Assembly (NCBI GenBank): GCA_030770545.1
Contig: CM061098.1
Span: forward strand, 7,024,001 to 7,088,000
Reading direction: 5' to 3'
Source: Macropodus opercularis
Lineage: Eukaryota; Chordata; Actinopteri; Anabantiformes; Osphronemidae
Length of the DNA: 64,000 nt
Both the position numbers and the translations under genes were made by a program. The notes beneath the pieces were generated by a model. That model was given only the letters and a program-made list of their open reading frames with translations. It was not told the origin of the DNA and did not search any database. Positions 1-16,032 of this stretch are shown one piece after another; positions within the stretch are counted from its first letter, which is position 1; each line of letters starts with the position of its first letter.

Positions 1-526
1 GCTTATTATCACCAATTTCCTGACAAGTTGTTATGGCTCATATTTAACTGTCTTTATGAAAGTATACCATAAACACAGGAATGTGAGGATTTATCCAGAG
101 TCTGTTTTAACTCACCTTTGAGCTCTTTGTTGGTCTTCCAGCTACTAATGAAAATAATGCTCTATTTAACTTGTTAAATATTTATTTAAGCCTAGTTCCT
201 TTAGCACTAGGGAGCTGATAGCAGCGGCTGCCCACAGTTTTGACAGCTGGATGCTGAATCTCAGTGATGTCAGCTGGACTAGCAGCCCCCAAAAAACAAG
301 AAGATCACTTTTAAACATTAAAGCCTCGTGTTTGATGCATGTTTAAGCTTTAAATAATTGAATTACCATAACATCTTGGAAAAATGAATAACCACTACAC
401 CAATGCTTGAACATATATGCAGCTCAGTAAAGCATGTTCACCCCTGTTCATGTCAAGATTCTTTTATCACATCCTCAAGTAAATACTTTCATGGATCTAA
501 ATTACAAAGTGGTGCCTGAACTGTAC
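1..526 (-). other. atp11c: atp11c intron 5 (partial)
   Basis: The intron starts with a GTACAG donor at 526 and runs off the left edge. I see no exon, repeat array or other signal in it. Confidence 0.8.
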
Positions 527-634
527 CTTAATCTTTTCACTCTCCTTCCGTATCCTTTGGCCTTCCTCTAGCACTGTGACTGGGTACTTATTCACCTCAT
601 TATCAGCCTTGTGTCGTAGCCAGTCCTCATATCC
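527..634 (-). CDS. atp11c: atp11c coding exon 5 (start of actuator region)
   Basis: This exon encodes 36 residues from GYEDWLRHKADNEVNK to RIRKESEKIK. It is the cytoplasmic segment after M2 that leads into the actuator domain. The acceptor is ...GCCACAG and the donor GTACAG. It is phase 0 at both ends. The following exon, expected to start VGDVV or similar, is not found between 1 and 520, so it must lie outside the window. Confidence 0.94.
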
Positions 635-3605
635 CTGTGGCAACATAGCAAAATCCTAACTGTATTATTTGCTAAGACATGAATATACAGATTGCAATTT
701 CCTGGCTTTCAGCAAAACTGATCACTAAACTTGCTTCTAACAAGTCAGAAAACACATCTCCTGGTGCTGCAGCAACATAAGGATAAAAACGTATTGTACA
801 TCACATGAAAATAGAGATGAGTGGAAAAGACAACCAGCAAGAGTTCCAACCCGAGAGCAAGATAACTAGGAAAGGTAATGGTGTATAGGACAGAGAGAAA
901 GTCCGATTGACTGATTCAAGGAAATTATGCCAGGTCGATGAAAGGAAGGAAAACAGAGGCGAGGCATTCCACAAATGTTCACTGGAAGTAAACAGTTCAC
1001 CTCAGCCTGACTAACAGTGTCGGTCAGACTGCTTTGGTGTCCCACTTCAAAGCCTGGCTCAAGGTGGCCAAGTGCTATCTGTGCATGCCAAATATTTTCA
1101 AAAGGAAGTCTACTGCTATTGTGAATTTCAAAGACCCAGCATCAGACTAAGTAAAAAGCCAATCCTAAAACAATACATCTAAAACTGGGACATGGCAGCA
1201 AGCGAGTCAAAGAAACAGACAGCCCCCTTGATAATTTGTATCTCTATAATAGACTTGCTCTCGCTCCTACTTCCTCATAATCCCAAAGAGACAATTTTGT
1301 CTTCTCCCCAATCAGAACTCACCAGTGGGACACATTATTACCCAAGAGAAAATTACATACTGAATAACACACAAATAATGAATGAATAAAATATACACAC
1401 ACACTATAATATATACAAACCCACACATATGTGCACAGTACTATTATTACTCTTACCTGCTTGATAGCAGTTACTGTTATAACAAAAAATAAGGGTAGGC
1501 CACTGGTGACTGGGCTGGTGGGGGTGTCCACGATCACCTGTAGGAGAAGAAAATAAATGTAAAGCTAGTCTTGCTGCAGGAACCGTGTGTCGATGATGAA
1601 AATATGGCACTAGACATGGGATGTAGTGTGTTTGTGTGGCGGTTCCCAAATTTGTTCAACACGGGCAGACCACATAGAATGTGACTAGAAAGGCTCTGGA
1701 CCACATTACTCTTAATCAAGTACAGCAGTATTTAATCTGCAGACAACTCTCCTGTGTATATAAACTGCTTTTTACTGTATTGTATTTTTTGTATGTGTGC
1801 CACACAAAGGACTGTGTGACTGTGTGGTTGTTTGGACCAGGTAATCCAAACAACCAGTTTAGAAGCTGCACCTGACCAAAGCTCACAGCTAAAACCCTGC
1901 TACACAACTGCCTTTGTGTTAGTTTGTGTTCACGTCAAAGCCTTCATTAGATGGATTTACCATGGATGTATTTCTGATCCTGTTGAATACAGGCTGTTCT
2001 AAGCCTCAGTCAGCGAGTGTAGTACAGCTCTTACAGATGCAATAGATCCTGTTTGTTGATATTCTGACCAGAAGCATTACAAACTGTGCGATACAGATCA
2101 ATTCAAGTAAGAACAGGAAATGCATCTTGAGGCAGTCTGATGTTTTCCTTGTGCATCAACTGCTTGCTCAGTAATGGTGGACAGACAGCCACAGTCCGTA
2201 CCCATACAAACACCTACTCATGCACAAAGTAGCAGGGCAGAGAGCTTCTGAGCTTACCAAGCTTTATCTGGAGGATTAATCAGTTACAACAGAAATGGAC
2301 TAGTGCACATTGACAAGTGCAGATTTAGACTGTCTGCATTATATTTGCAGATGTTAGTGATTCCAGTGAGACTGACTCGTTCTGCTGCAGTAGCCTCAGG
2401 TGTACCTAATGCTTCAAAGCACTGTGTGTGCACACCAGAATGATTATGACTATGCTGAGCACATGTTATACCAAAACACCATTATAGGTTATACTTGGCT
2501 TATAGGCTGCTGCCTTGATTCAGACAGTCTCGTTATCTTTCCGGGGCTTATTCACATGACTGTAGTGAAATTTAACTAAATAACAGCAACACAGAAAAGA
2601 CAGCATGTCCCTCCGATGCAGCAGCTAGACGGACAAACTTGACAAAGGGTGACTGCAGCACAAAGAAAATGCTTTATACAGTGTTGTTTGATTTAGATTC
2701 ATCTGTGGTGCTACTATGACAACGTGGATCACTACAAAAATAAAAGGTCTAAAAAAAAAAAAAGAAAGAAAATCCTATCCTCCTCTGCACCAAATGTAGA
2801 GACAAAACACTAAGCTTATATTGAAATGTGTGCTGCTACAGATGTGTGATATCAAAGTGGCAAAGCGGAGCAGCATAGAAACCTTCATTGAGCCGGGAAG
2901 TGTGTCAGAGGGAGCACACAGGCTTTAGGTCCCCAGGGTCCCGGGCCAGCGCTGTGGGCATCCTTCTATCCCCATCACCCTCCTTCTCCGCCCTTTTCTC
3001 TCTTGCTCTCTCATCACTGTTTCTCTTACTCTCTCGCAGCGCTCTATTCCCATTCGATCACATTCAAGCAAAGACATGCAGGGCTATTTATAGGAGACTG
3101 GAGCTTTTTTATCTGCTTGTGTCTATTTGTGGCGCTCAGAAGTACAGAGGGCTTCCTGGCTGCTGACGTCAGCAGTGCAGCGCTGCAGAGAGATGGAGGG
3201 AATGTGCAAGACCAAAAGGAGAATAAATGTAAGACAGAATGACGCTAAACGACAAAGAGACAGACAAAAGGGGGCCAGAGGGAGCATGAAATTCGGTCGT
3301 TGACAGTGCATTTGAATGAAGCCTCTCAGGAGAAGGGAGAAGGTTTATTTCTGTGCACGAGAAGCTAATGCAAAATGAGTGCACACTGAGTCTATATACC
3401 TGTTCCTCTCTCATCCTCTCTTTCTGACATAACAGTACACAGGCTGCACAGGAAAACTGAGCGGCTGGGTTAAGAAGGCCCTCAAGAGACGCAGGATTAG
3501 TGGAGAAACGCCAACCACGTTGCAGCTTGGGTAAACACCGTCAGCAAACCCTGGACACCCACTGAGTCACACATCGCATGCACAAGCACACACACATGTG
3601 AGATC

Positions 3606-3640
<35 letters not shown>

Positions 3641-6600
3641 TCCACACTGCACGCTACACAATATATTATAATAATCTGTGTATGTCATGAGCCTTGTACG
3701 ACAACATGCTGCGTGAATGATGGAAGCCTGCTTTATTTTGTTTTACTCTTAACTGTGTACTGCATTAGGTCAAAATCATTTCAACTGGTCCTTTATTTAG
3801 TGCACCAAGCTAAAACCATTGCAGTGTGATGCAACAGCCCTGAAATCCTCATTTATGAGATGATCCTATTCAGCATTTGCTCAAACTGCCTTGTGGAGGA
3901 GCAGTCGACTGCTGGTCATTTTGGAGGGTGTAGTGTATGTTAATGTTAAGCTGTTTGTGAAGTTTCGTCTACCCTCACAGAAATAAAGCAACAGAAAACA
4001 GTTACGTTTTGGGTAAAGAGTAGCTCTAGCTCTCCCGATCTTCTAGCCAATGAAATGCCATCTAACAGAGCAGAGTAAAACGAGACAAACTGGAAAAAAG
4101 GGCCACAGGGCTCAACAGAAAATACATGTGGAAACAAGAAAGCTTCCAATAAATTGGGACTGTTGTTTTGCTCACTGTTTAATACAGTGGTGTGCTTGTA
4201 CGTGACTAAAAAGAACAGACCTCCTGAGAAGGTGCAGCGCCAGCTTCTGTTTATACTAAAGGGCTGTTTACCACCATGGTTTAATTGGCTGCTATAATAA
4301 CAGAGGCTTGTTTCTTTATGAATCTGAAAAATAATGAAAAAAACGACGTACAGTATAATCTACTGCTCTCAAAGTTAGCTTTTTCTTCTGACTACACTTT
4401 GATTAAACCTTGTTGTTATATCCTACTTTAATGCTTTGTTTATTAAATAGTATATGTAATAGAGCTGAATCGCACAATGATGACAAGCCCTGGGACTTGA
4501 GTCAAGGACTACATCTGCCTCTCAAGAAATCTCTCAACGAGTCTAATTGTAAACACGTTTGAGGATCCAAGATTATGGGTGAAACGTGACACACACGCGA
4601 ACCCAGCTAACAGAAGCTGTTGATTTGATTGCACACGTTTCACACAGATGTCATACGATGTGTGTCTGTTTACGGAACACAAATCATCAAACTCAGTGTA
4701 TAGTGCTGTTTCAGCATGTGTACACAAGCGCTGACAGGACACTGTCATGTTTCTCGACACCACAGAGAAGATTGCAAAAAAAAAAGAACATGGTTCTTAC
4801 CTGAACCAGGAAGATGATAAGAAAGTAGAAATTGGCAATTCTCCTAAACTGTTCAAACAGGTTCTTTGGTAGAAAGTTCCAAACAGTATACTGTGGATGA
4901 GAAGAAGAACACAGCATGTCAATCACACAAAAACACAATAGTTATTGCAACTTGTGGACTGTTTTTTCTGGGACTTTCATTCATGCATGATGCACTGCTA
5001 CCAAATGTAGAGGTTGAGTAAAGGCTTGGCAAGAGAAGAGAGATTAGATTAGAGGCTTTCACTGTTCGCAGACTGTCATATGTGTGTTCTGTCTGAGCTG
5101 AGCAAGAGAAGACGAAAGGCAGCTTCAATAGTTTAGAGCTCTCTTTTCTGTAGAGCCCAGGGAAAAGTCCTTTGGGGACTTTAGGTATCCCATTTATTCA
5201 GATTAGCAAATTATCTGCTTAATTTGGCTACACTTGAATGCTGCACCAATGAACCTATCAGGCTGGCGACTGTCTGGGTGTTTTGTTCTTTTGTGTTTAC
5301 CGATACCATCAGGGTTGAAGTTACACTTTTATGTGTTTAAATCCCTGCGAGGTGGTTCAACAAGACCTTGCTGGTAACACAAAGAACCAGGGTGAAAAAC
5401 ACATGCACGCACTTCAAAAAAACATTTGCCCTGAAACAGCAATAAGCCAATGTTTATGAAGGGGGAATTTCTGCATGGAGAGAGTGTTGAAATGCAGCGA
5501 CAGCAGAATGGCCCATCTCATTTTGCCAGAGAGAAAAGAGTGAAAGTAATGAGAAAAGGAGGGTGGCAGCAGTAGTGGGTGGGTAGACACAGTGGTGCAG
5601 CAGCAAGGAGAGAAAGAGAGGAAAGGCGGGGTTTGTGCAAAAGCAACAGGATGATGGAGAGCAGAGGTAGGGGGAAGCATAAACACTACAGCTGGGGTAA
5701 TTAAAGACTGTTTACCCCAACATGCTGGCATGAGCCAATTGATTAGCCCGTCCTCACAGGGGCTCTCTGCACCACTATAAATCCGACTGCTGTCTTACTC
5801 TCACGCCGCTTCCTTCCCCTCATCACATTCACCTTTCATATTCATAATCTAGCCAGGCCCTGCTTGAGAGGGTCGCTTACACAGGATGGAGGGCTAAGAT
5901 TTAGGTGAGGGAGGGGGCGCGGTCAATCAGAGCCCAGGGGGAAATGTCCGCATTGCCCAACCTGCCAGTACATTAATAGCATCCATGTATTACCCCAGCC
6001 AGTGCTTTCCTGACAGACAAATAATCACCTTCTGTTGAGAGCAAACACAAGCATGTGGAGAAGCAGTGCAGTGGGAGGAGGAATACAGAAAGGAAGGCTT
6101 GGGAATGTGCAGGCCTGCTGTAGAGTTTGCTCTGCATTCCAAGTGTTAGATAAGAAACTAGAAATGCCTAAAAGGCAGATGAAAAAAAGCAGAAAGCTGA
6201 GAAACAAAGGATATATATATAAATTACATTTTGGTTTAAGGGCAGACTGGAATGTGGATGTGAGTGTGCTGCTTACCTTGGAGGACACAATCCTGTTATC
6301 ACAGAACTTGGGTGGGATGAAAGCCTCATTGGTGGGACCTGATCGATGCCCAACATAGATAGTCCTACTGTCCACTCTTCTCTCATCACCGCTCAGCTAG
6401 ATGAGACAATAATGGGCGGATGGGGAGGGGTGCCAAAAGATAAACAGAGAAAGGAGATATTACTAATGTGTGTCCTTCTATTTGCTACAGAGATTAGACA
6501 TCCAAATTAGCCAACAAACTTCAACAGTAATACACACTGCACATCAGGCAGCAAGCAAAAATAAATGAATGAAAAAGTTGTAATCAGTGATCACAATGGA

Positions 6601-9600
6601 TTTTTTTGGCAACATAATAAAATGTCCAGTTTTATGTGCTCAAATTCCACCCAGAGATTAAGAAAGATTAGAATTTCTACTGTGGCGCAGAAAATTAACA
6701 TTGTGAAACTCAATCAACTGGGAAAAAAGTGGAAAAAAGCACACAAGCCAATAATTCAGAGAGGGGACAAGGAAAAGGTATGACAAGGGTCAAAGGGCCA
6801 AAATGGTGTTGATAACTTAATTTCTTCTCTCCCAGGTGGTCACTCATCGATAATAAAAAGGTAATGAATAGAGTCAGGCAGGTGAAAAATGCTGTGCTCA
6901 GATTTATAAGTGCAACTACTCCATCATGATGCAGTTTGCAGAAATATGTACACACACATAATGTCTGGAAGAACAAAGACTTCTGGGTCAGGAGCCAAAG
7001 ACACACTGGACAGCTCTCAACATGAGGACATTCCTCTTCCATAAAAGGCAGTTGGGGTTAAAATACAAAACCAGGGAAGTCTCTCTGCTAGAAACAGATG
7101 CATAAATGATTTTTACCTTTTTTAAAGTTCAGATTTTCCTATGTGGAAAAGCTCTAGGCTGTTTTTTGGTATATACACATTAGCTGGGGCTGTGAACACA
7201 TTCCGTCTTAACTAGGTGGAATTATTCAGATAACATGCATATCTTACATATAATGCCACATTCAATTTTATTTGCTTTACAAAGCTGCTTTTTTAAAACT
7301 TAAAACTCTAGAACCTGCATATTAATATTAGGCTGCTGAGCCACTATTCTTTTTTGTGCATCTGCTTAAATGTGGTAACTTACACAATGTGCAAAAAGAT
7401 TCCAATATTATTTCTTATTAATTAACCGAATATACAGCTAAGCAGCATGCATATGGACGGGACACATTACCATGAACATCTGACACTGGTCAAGTGCCAG
7501 AAAACGTGTTAATTATAGCCACCTGCTCTGCTGCTGACAAGAGGTTAGATGAAAGAAAAGCCCCAAACCACACATGGGCAAAGATACACGGCCCTAACTT
7601 CAATTCACGCGTTTCAAATGAAATAAAAACGCTAAGAAAATACAAAGTTTGTCATCCTAATTCTGAAATATTTCTCTAGTCGTTCCATTCTAGACTAGAG
7701 CAGATCAAACATCCAGCAGGCTTACATAATGCTCCCTCATGCCATGTTCACACCTCAGTATGACTGTCAAATGTAGCATCCCCTACCCGCTCAGCACACA
7801 CCAACAATCTTTCAGCAGGGCCGGATGAACCTGGCTGCCAGAGGATGGAGGGAGAGTGAGAAAAACAAAGAATGGAAGAGAAGAGAAGTACAACAGCATC
7901 CAAGGACACAACCACGTCCAGTTTTTTTTTATGAAACAACAACCAACCCCCCAGAGAAGCAGTAAGTCAATTATTTCAAATTATTTTATTTCACATTCCA
8001 GATGTACAACAACACTGGTTTGTAACAGTATTGGTTGGATGGCGTCTGAAAGGAGCAATCACAACACGGCATTCAAATAGTGATTGATTAAAAGAAAAGG
8101 TTCAGGCCACTTCATTTCTGTTATGTGACGTAGTGCTCATCTGCCACAGTGAACTAAAGGCTCCACAAGAAATGCTAATGTAAGGAAAAATAGGTCTGAT
8201 TCCATTATCTTTGCTAATTATCAGGGGTCAAAGCTATTCAATGCCAACATTGTTAGCAAGTAAAGCAAGTGTCTTTGTCTCAAGTGCCAGTATGTCAATG
8301 CTAAACAGTAGATTCATCCTTGATGAGGAAAAAAAGCATCAGCCACAAAATGTGGCTGAGATCAATAAAGCAAAACTCAATGCTGAAGTGAACTAGGATG
8401 TAATTGTTCACTCAGAAATAAATGGTGCATTAGAGAATTGAGTGATCCTGAACCTTTACATCAAATGATGCTCTAAATTAAATTATGCACATGAGCTGGG
8501 GAAACTGAAAGGAAAGGTGCTTCATTGGGACCAAGAGAATACAAGACAGCATTCAGTCACAGCCAAACTCCCAATGATGACTAGGGTGACACTGCGTCCT
8601 GTCACAACATCTCACAATTCAGTGACTATCCCACTTTGTCACAGTCTGCGTAGTGTAAGTTAATCAGTCACGTGGGAAGCAACAAATTAAAGGCCCGATA
8701 CACGGCAGAATCACATATCTAACATCCTGAGATGTTAAGCATTATGAATTATTTTTAAAGAAGATATTTTTAACTGAAACCAATACTGATCAGAGACGTT
8801 AACTCTGGTTATTCTGGTTTTGTGATCTGTGGCACCGTATTGGCTTGCATTGCTCCAGATATGAAGAAAACAACTAGTACACGCTGTAAAAACTGATGAC
8901 ATGTGATGTTATATCAGTTGCTGCACCAATGCTTTACATGCGTAGTCAGGCTCTCTAAGGAGTCTTTAACATGTCGCGGCACACTTTAGGTTTAACAATA
9001 TCATGATTGACTAAAAATAAACAATTTAGATGAAATATCTAGTGCTAAAAAGCATCTTTGAGAATCTTGCGTAATGCTAAGGCAATACCACAGAAATGAG
9101 TCTTAGCCACAGGCCTACTTTACAGACATATTCATGTTGCCTGTTATGGTCTGTGAATCCATCAGTGTTGTGACTCTGGACAGCAAAGTGTGTTCTAATG
9201 CTTCAATGTTTAGTTGTAGCTGGCGCCAGCAACTTGAACGCATATCTCTAGATGACAGCTGGTTACTGACAAGGTAACCTGACAATTACCTCTAAACAAA
9301 CTGCAACTAAAACAAAGGGAATAAAAAAAACAGCAGGTGTGACAAATACACACTGAAAATTATTTACCCTGACACAAATAGATTTTGTGGTCAAACTAAA
9401 TCGATGCTGTAAGTTGTACTTGCAAAAGTGCTAAAGCAAATTGAAGCGTCAACTCTGGAAAAACAGTAGGTTAAGCTTTGCTGTGACCTGTCTGTTTTTG
9501 TTATTTATAACGGTGTACAAATACATCACATATCTTAGAACGGAGGAGCTGTACCAACAACTGTGTGAAAAAAGAAATCTACTTAAATCTACAATTCATG

Positions 9601-12600
9601 GAGTTGTACGGTAACTGTGCATAAACTCTGGGGACCCATGCTTGTACGCCTTTATGTACTGGACACATGATAATAACGCTTTCCACTAAACTGAGGATGT
9701 CAGATCCACTTTTAAGGCTGTTCCACTTTGACCTTTGTATCCATTTAATCGAAATCTTGAAGCAAAAATGTACCAATATTTCATCCAGCTGTACTAATGC
9801 ACAAGAAGGTCGGGCTGCGTGTGTGTTTCCATCCTTTATCATATACCACTACTTAACATCATCTACAGCTGCATCTTATCTGTGGTATTAGGTTTTATGA
9901 TGTTGCTCTAACTTTAAGTGGATTGATCACAGGTCACCTTATCTGTCATTTAGTGCAGTATCTATCTGTCCTCACTCAGCACATAGAAGAGACGTCATAA
10001 AAGGCAGTGCACTAAAATAGGATCTATGATATTGAAATGAATACAAGCCTTAATGTCAAATAGTATTCTGAGAGTAATAGAGTGAATAAAGGCCAGAACA
10101 AATGCCCAACCTCCAGCTAACCATTTCAAGAAATGTTGAGCATAGTAAAATCTCCATAACTACAACATCAAGTTGCCGTTATGACACACTGAATGGAGCA
10201 GAGTGATGAGCGTTTGAATGCATGCGTTGAGCCTACGCTGTTAGTCACTGCAGTACTCTATCTGGCACTCACTGGATTTCATTCCCGCTCTTTGTGTCTT
10301 GTCAGCCAAGCTGCCTTTCCTCTTACAGCACATTCACTCTGTCTCACTAATTGTGACTCTCACTTTTGATTACATATCCAAGTGCTCATTGTCATGGTTG
10401 CAGAGGATTTACACAGTCTACATTACCTTTTGAAGAAAATATAGCACAAAGACACAGAAACAACAAAACAAAACTACAATAGCTCTGGAACGTTTGCCTG
10501 TGCAACAAACAAGTATTTAAAAGCCATTTCACAGGCTAATTTGTCTAATTTCAGCACAAAGATACTTTGTTATATTTAAGTGTATTGAATCCTTTGTCAC
10601 AAAAAAGCATAATTTAAGATGAAACAGAATGACAACAGTATTCTTGTCATTTCATAAATATAGTAGTTAAAATAGTTTAATTCCTAAATGGCCGGTTGTT
10701 GGTTACCTTTATAAAAAGCAATAAGTTACCTGCTTCCTTTAAATTAAATCATCAATGCTGATAAAAGAAAGCTGTCACAGATGGAGCTTCCTAATAAAAT
10801 GAAGGTGAGATGGACTAAATAATTTTCTTTAGGGGATACACATCTAAAACATACAACACATGTGACACAGCACTTTGCAATATTGAGAAAGGAATTACAA
10901 CACTTACTGTTGCAGTCCCAGAGCTGTTGCAATGTTTCCCAACACTTATTTTTCACTTATTTTCATAAACCTCATTAAAGCTTAAAGAATATGCTGACAG
11001 TTAAGCAGATGTTTGGACAACATAGTGCTACTGAGTGAACTTTGAGAGCATCTGCATTAAACATAATTAACAGCAATATTACAAATCGCCGTCAGAATAA
11101 AAAAGTAGAACCATTGCTTCACGAAACTAGAACTCACCAACATTTGGCATATGGTGCAGACTACACTCTCCTCTCTCTGCTGTTTGCACACAGTAATGAA
11201 TAGTCCCACAGAGTAATGATGGTTCAACTTGAACTGAGGGCTGATCCTAAGGAGCCGTCGTTGATGGGCAAAGGCTCATTGTTCTACTAGCATCCCCACA
11301 GCTGTACAAGACACAGAGTGTACTGTACCATAGGCTGGTACTGGCCTACATTATACTGGGTCCCTCGACAGTGGGGAGGAGGGGAAACTCATCTACACCT
11401 TGCAATGGGAGCTGCTTCCTCAATCATTCTGTCACCAAAAAAGCTGCAGACAGACAACGTGCTAACTACCGGTGTTGCAGTGCGTAGTTAACCAACCACT
11501 TTCGAAAGATCAGATAAAACATTGTGTGGCTAGGTAAATGTGGCTACAGGTATCTATTCCTGTGAAAGTAAACTATGCGTGTCAAACTTGTTAAACCCCA
11601 GAGATGACAAATCAGGAAACCTGTACGCAAGTCACAAAACGCTGATAGTGGTCTTCAGCCATCCATATATTTAAAGGCACACTGTTCGTCAAAACAAAGC
11701 AAAGACTAAATAGAAGACAGGGACATAGATAAAAATTCTAAAATAAAAACCGGGGAACATTCACTAGGAAAGTTATACTTTAACTGGTTTATAGCCTCAA
11801 AGCATTCATTTACTAAGGCTTTGGTTTTAGGATTACATGTTAGTCCTCCTGTGGCAACATTGCCCCCACAACCACCATCTTAGTCAGCCTAGCAAGTCCT
11901 GGAGAGAATAACAAAAGTGCATTGCTTCCCAAGGTCATCATGAAGAAAACCCCCAGGAAATGTGAGCACATTTTAAGCTGCTTTTTCACACTGATCTATA
12001 ATTAAAGAGCATGTAAAGAAGTGTAGCCATAAATGGACGATAGTTTTCCAGCTCAGTTCACACACTCCGCTTTTTAGGTTTGCATGTGACAAAACAACAG
12101 ATTCAACTTCTTAAATGGAGGGAGCCTGATCCAGCTGCCTTCTCCGTGTGCTGTTTGGGTTGTAACTTAGCTAAACTGCACAACATTGCTTTCATTCTCC
12201 CACCTACAGTGTTTGGCAGGAAGCCATGCAATGCTAACAAAAAAAGCATTTACAGTGCATCCTAACGCTGACAAGCTTTAAAAATCTCCATCTCAGCAAC
12301 AACCATACTGATGACATTATCTTTAATAATGTACCAGGCTACATTGGCTGTAATTGCTATTCAATTAATTATCCCTAGACAGTGCATTGGAGGGCAACAA
12401 GACTAATGACAAAAATCAATGTGGCTCTATCCTTCCTGTTCGCAGAGGGCACGGTAATTTGGGTCTGGTTTTTCTCACCAAGCGTTTCCTCCCACTGATC
12501 TGTGACCACATTAAAAAGACTCATTTTTCTCCCTAAGACTGAGCAATCCTGCATGCCTAGCTGGGAATTTACTGTGGCGATAATTACTGTAGGCTGTCGC

Positions 12601-15600
12601 TTAACTAAGGTGTTCGTGCAGGTGTGGGAGGGTCCACGTTCGCATTTCTTTTCAGTGCTTAAATCGTCACATTATGAATTCTGCTGTACATCTTCTCTGT
12701 ATCAGTAAGAACCCCATCATTCCAGGTGACAAGAAAAAGGGAAACATCACAGATGCTGGCAGCTGTCCTCCTCCCCCTGTGCTCACAGAGAGAGTTAAAC
12801 ATAAACACAGACAAAAAAAAAATCTTCCCTCCACAGACCTTAGCATTCTCCACACATCTCACTGCGAATGCTCTCGGAGTAGTGCTAGAGCTGGAACACA
12901 CCACAGAATATCTCAGGATGAGGCTTTATACATATATGGATGACAAGGATGCATTTTGAGTGAGCTAGCCTGGTGAGGATACAAGGGTCAGGAGAGGAGG
13001 AGCGATGTGAGGGGAATTCAAAATAAATGAGATAACCTAAATTATTTAGAGGGACAAACTGAGAATTCAACCAAGCTTTTAAAAAGGCCACAAAAAGCCA
13101 TCCACTGTCCTCTTGTATCCAACCTAACCCACTCACTTCAATATTAACCACTGCAGGAAGCCTGGCATAGTCTGTCTATTATACAGGAAAAAATGAAGAG
13201 GTGCAAAGAGGCCCCTGCTTCCACTCCAGTAGCTGGGGGGTGAGTCACGCAGGACTCCCCCACTATATTCCATCACCCCGCCATCTAACAGCAGTCATTC
13301 ATTCCTTCCCACCAACACTAACCATATTTATTATCCTGCTGTCTGCTGAGTTCCTTTGACTAGGTATCCATTACTAGGCAGAGTGCAGGAGGCCAGATGG
13401 AGAGAAATCAGACTAAGCAATTCTCTTGGCCAGTCTGTTCACGGTGGAAGAGTAATGGTGGCAAATTTGAGGCCAGCTCCAATCAATACACATCTCTTCT
13501 AATCAAACAGGGCTGATAAATCAAACTGGCCAGCATGACTTTTGTGGTATGTGGCTTTCAGATGCACTCTTTCCCTAACTGCTCCTCCAGGAGTGACGAC
13601 TCCATCAAAGGACTCTTGTATCTCATCAGTTAAGTAATGCTCCTAACATGTTCCCAACAGGTGCTACTGGCTGCTCTAACTTTAGCATATGGAAGAAAAA
13701 GTGACCTGAAAACATAAAACAAAAATGATTACAGCAAACGTCTCAGAAGACAATAGCAAAAACGTATTTAAATATGGTAATATGGTGAGAAGCATCATCT
13801 CCTGCTGTTTATTGGTGCTGAGGTCATAGGCAAATTGTGCACCAGCCCGCAGCAGAAGTGTGAGGAGGAAGCCAGGCAAGAATCTAAGAGCTCACTACAC
13901 AAGTCTGGGAACCTCCACCTCCTAGGATTGAGATCTCGCCTCAAAAGCGTTTTTTCAAAGCTATGGGAGATTACAAGAAGATACAAGAGTGTGCTGGTAC
14001 ACTTTAATCTCTTAAAAGTGTATTTTATGTTATGGAAATAAACTGTGTAAATGTCATCAGAATCTAAACAAAGGCAAGAAACTGTAAATACAACGTTGCT
14101 TGACCATCTCTTGACTAGATGGATTTTCTACAGGATGTTAATGAGCTGCTTAGTCTAAAATCACAAGACATATTTTATTGTTGATTAATCTAACAAATGT
14201 GTCAAATGTCAATTAATAGACTCACAATATACTTTGAAATTCCAGTAAATGTTTTTAGATGACTCAAACAACTAATTGTTTCAACATCAACATGTTCTAT
14301 TATTATAAAACCCAGAAATAAAGCCACTACATTTGTGCAACTTCTTGCCTTTTTGCACAGGATGAGACCACCTGTTGTGCTTCAGTCGTCCACCTAGGGG
14401 TAACAGCACTGAGCTACCCCACCACTGACCAAAACATTTGCTAAAGCATAAAATATATTTGCTCAAGTGACTGTAAGTGAGCTGCAGAGTGGGAAGAGTC
14501 CCACTGGTTACTCTGGTGCGCAAAAAAAACCCTGATGCTGGTGAGGGTGTTTATGTGTCAATGCTGTTCTCCTTGCAGTCAAGGCGAGGGCTCCTACAAT
14601 GAATACTATCACAGTTCTCCCAGACCCCACCTCTCACAGATCACACTGCTGCCTTCAAGGGCTTGAACGAACATCAAAGGCAGCTGTGTGATTTTGCATT
14701 CCTGTCAAGAGCATTACAACCTTTGGAGCTTCCCCTCTGACGAGGAGCCTCGTCTGGCTCATTCCCACAGCCATCTTTAATGATTTTCCAAACACACACT
14801 TTTTGAGTGTAGCAGCATAGTGTATCATAATGGCAAAATCGAGTGAGACATGTGGAGCTTCCTCTGTGGCTTTTGATATGAGCAACCACTCTCCCCTTAT
14901 CCTTCTTCTCCAGCACATTTACCTCCCATGGGTAAGGCGAGGGTGGTGTGAATCAAAAGGCAAACTGCCAAAGCCTGAGATAACGGCAATGTGTGCATCA
15001 ATGGCTGTGTGGCTGGCTGCTGCACACAAAATATTATTTACAGCTCACAGTGAAGAAAAATTACAGCAGCAATCCTCTCCAGAAGCAGGGAAATCAGCTG
15101 ACCTGGCAACACTTAAAGTGAGGCCAGGAAGAGGGTCAGGCACTATAATTATTATATTGCTTCTCTTTATTCACTGTCGGTATCTATACGGCTCACGGAG
15201 CCCATGGGGGATTCAAACCACTGGTGACAACAGGTTACTGATGCATGAGAAGCAGCAGTAAAGGCAGTTTAGCGTTTATAACCTGGCCTTGTGGATTCTC
15301 TGCTTTCAACTAGCCTGCTTATGGCTGATCAAAGAGTAAGGAGGGCAGTAAAACTTTAAAAGAGCAAGCATTCAATTTTAACCAATCCTCAAACATAACG
15401 TCAAAGAACATAATGGCTTGATGCAAAGAGTCAGTGCAGCACACACAGCCGTGATACAGGGGCCTGCAGCTCATGACGGTCTTCAATCAAAGTGGGTATT
15501 TTCCCCATTAACTTCCTCCATTTACCCTGAAGCCCAACACCAGCTCCTCAGCTGTTGTACCTGAGCAACCGTTTTCAACATTGAAACGGCCAGTTTACGG

Positions 15601-15993
15601 GGTTTGAAGCACAGAGAGGCAGCAATAGTGTTGGACCTTTAAGACACATTTGTACACATTTGTACGAGAACTTGTTAAAGAAGGTGAGACTTAATGTGTT
15701 ACACGACGCCCGCGTTTGCGAGCATCCAGGGTAGTCCACCTAGCTAACCAGCTAACCCGCATCTGTCGTGACTTCCTGGCCGGGAACAACTTACCCCACT
15801 AGCACTTAGCTAATTGACTGGAACTAGGGGCGTGAGCTGAGACACCAGCCGCTTCGTGTTGTCTGACAGCGTGAAGTAACAGTTTGTTTTAAGCTGGGTA
15901 CTTTCTAGCTTATTCCCACCGGCGGTGGTAAAAGGAAGCGACTGTTGACACAGGGCAGGACGGTTAAACGCTAGCAGGACCAGTTAACTAGCA

Positions 15994-16032
<39 letters not shown>

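Noticed and set aside
14830..15261. 143-codon + strand open frame in atp11c intron 1
   Set aside because: No family signature, antisense to the intron, and composition explains its length.
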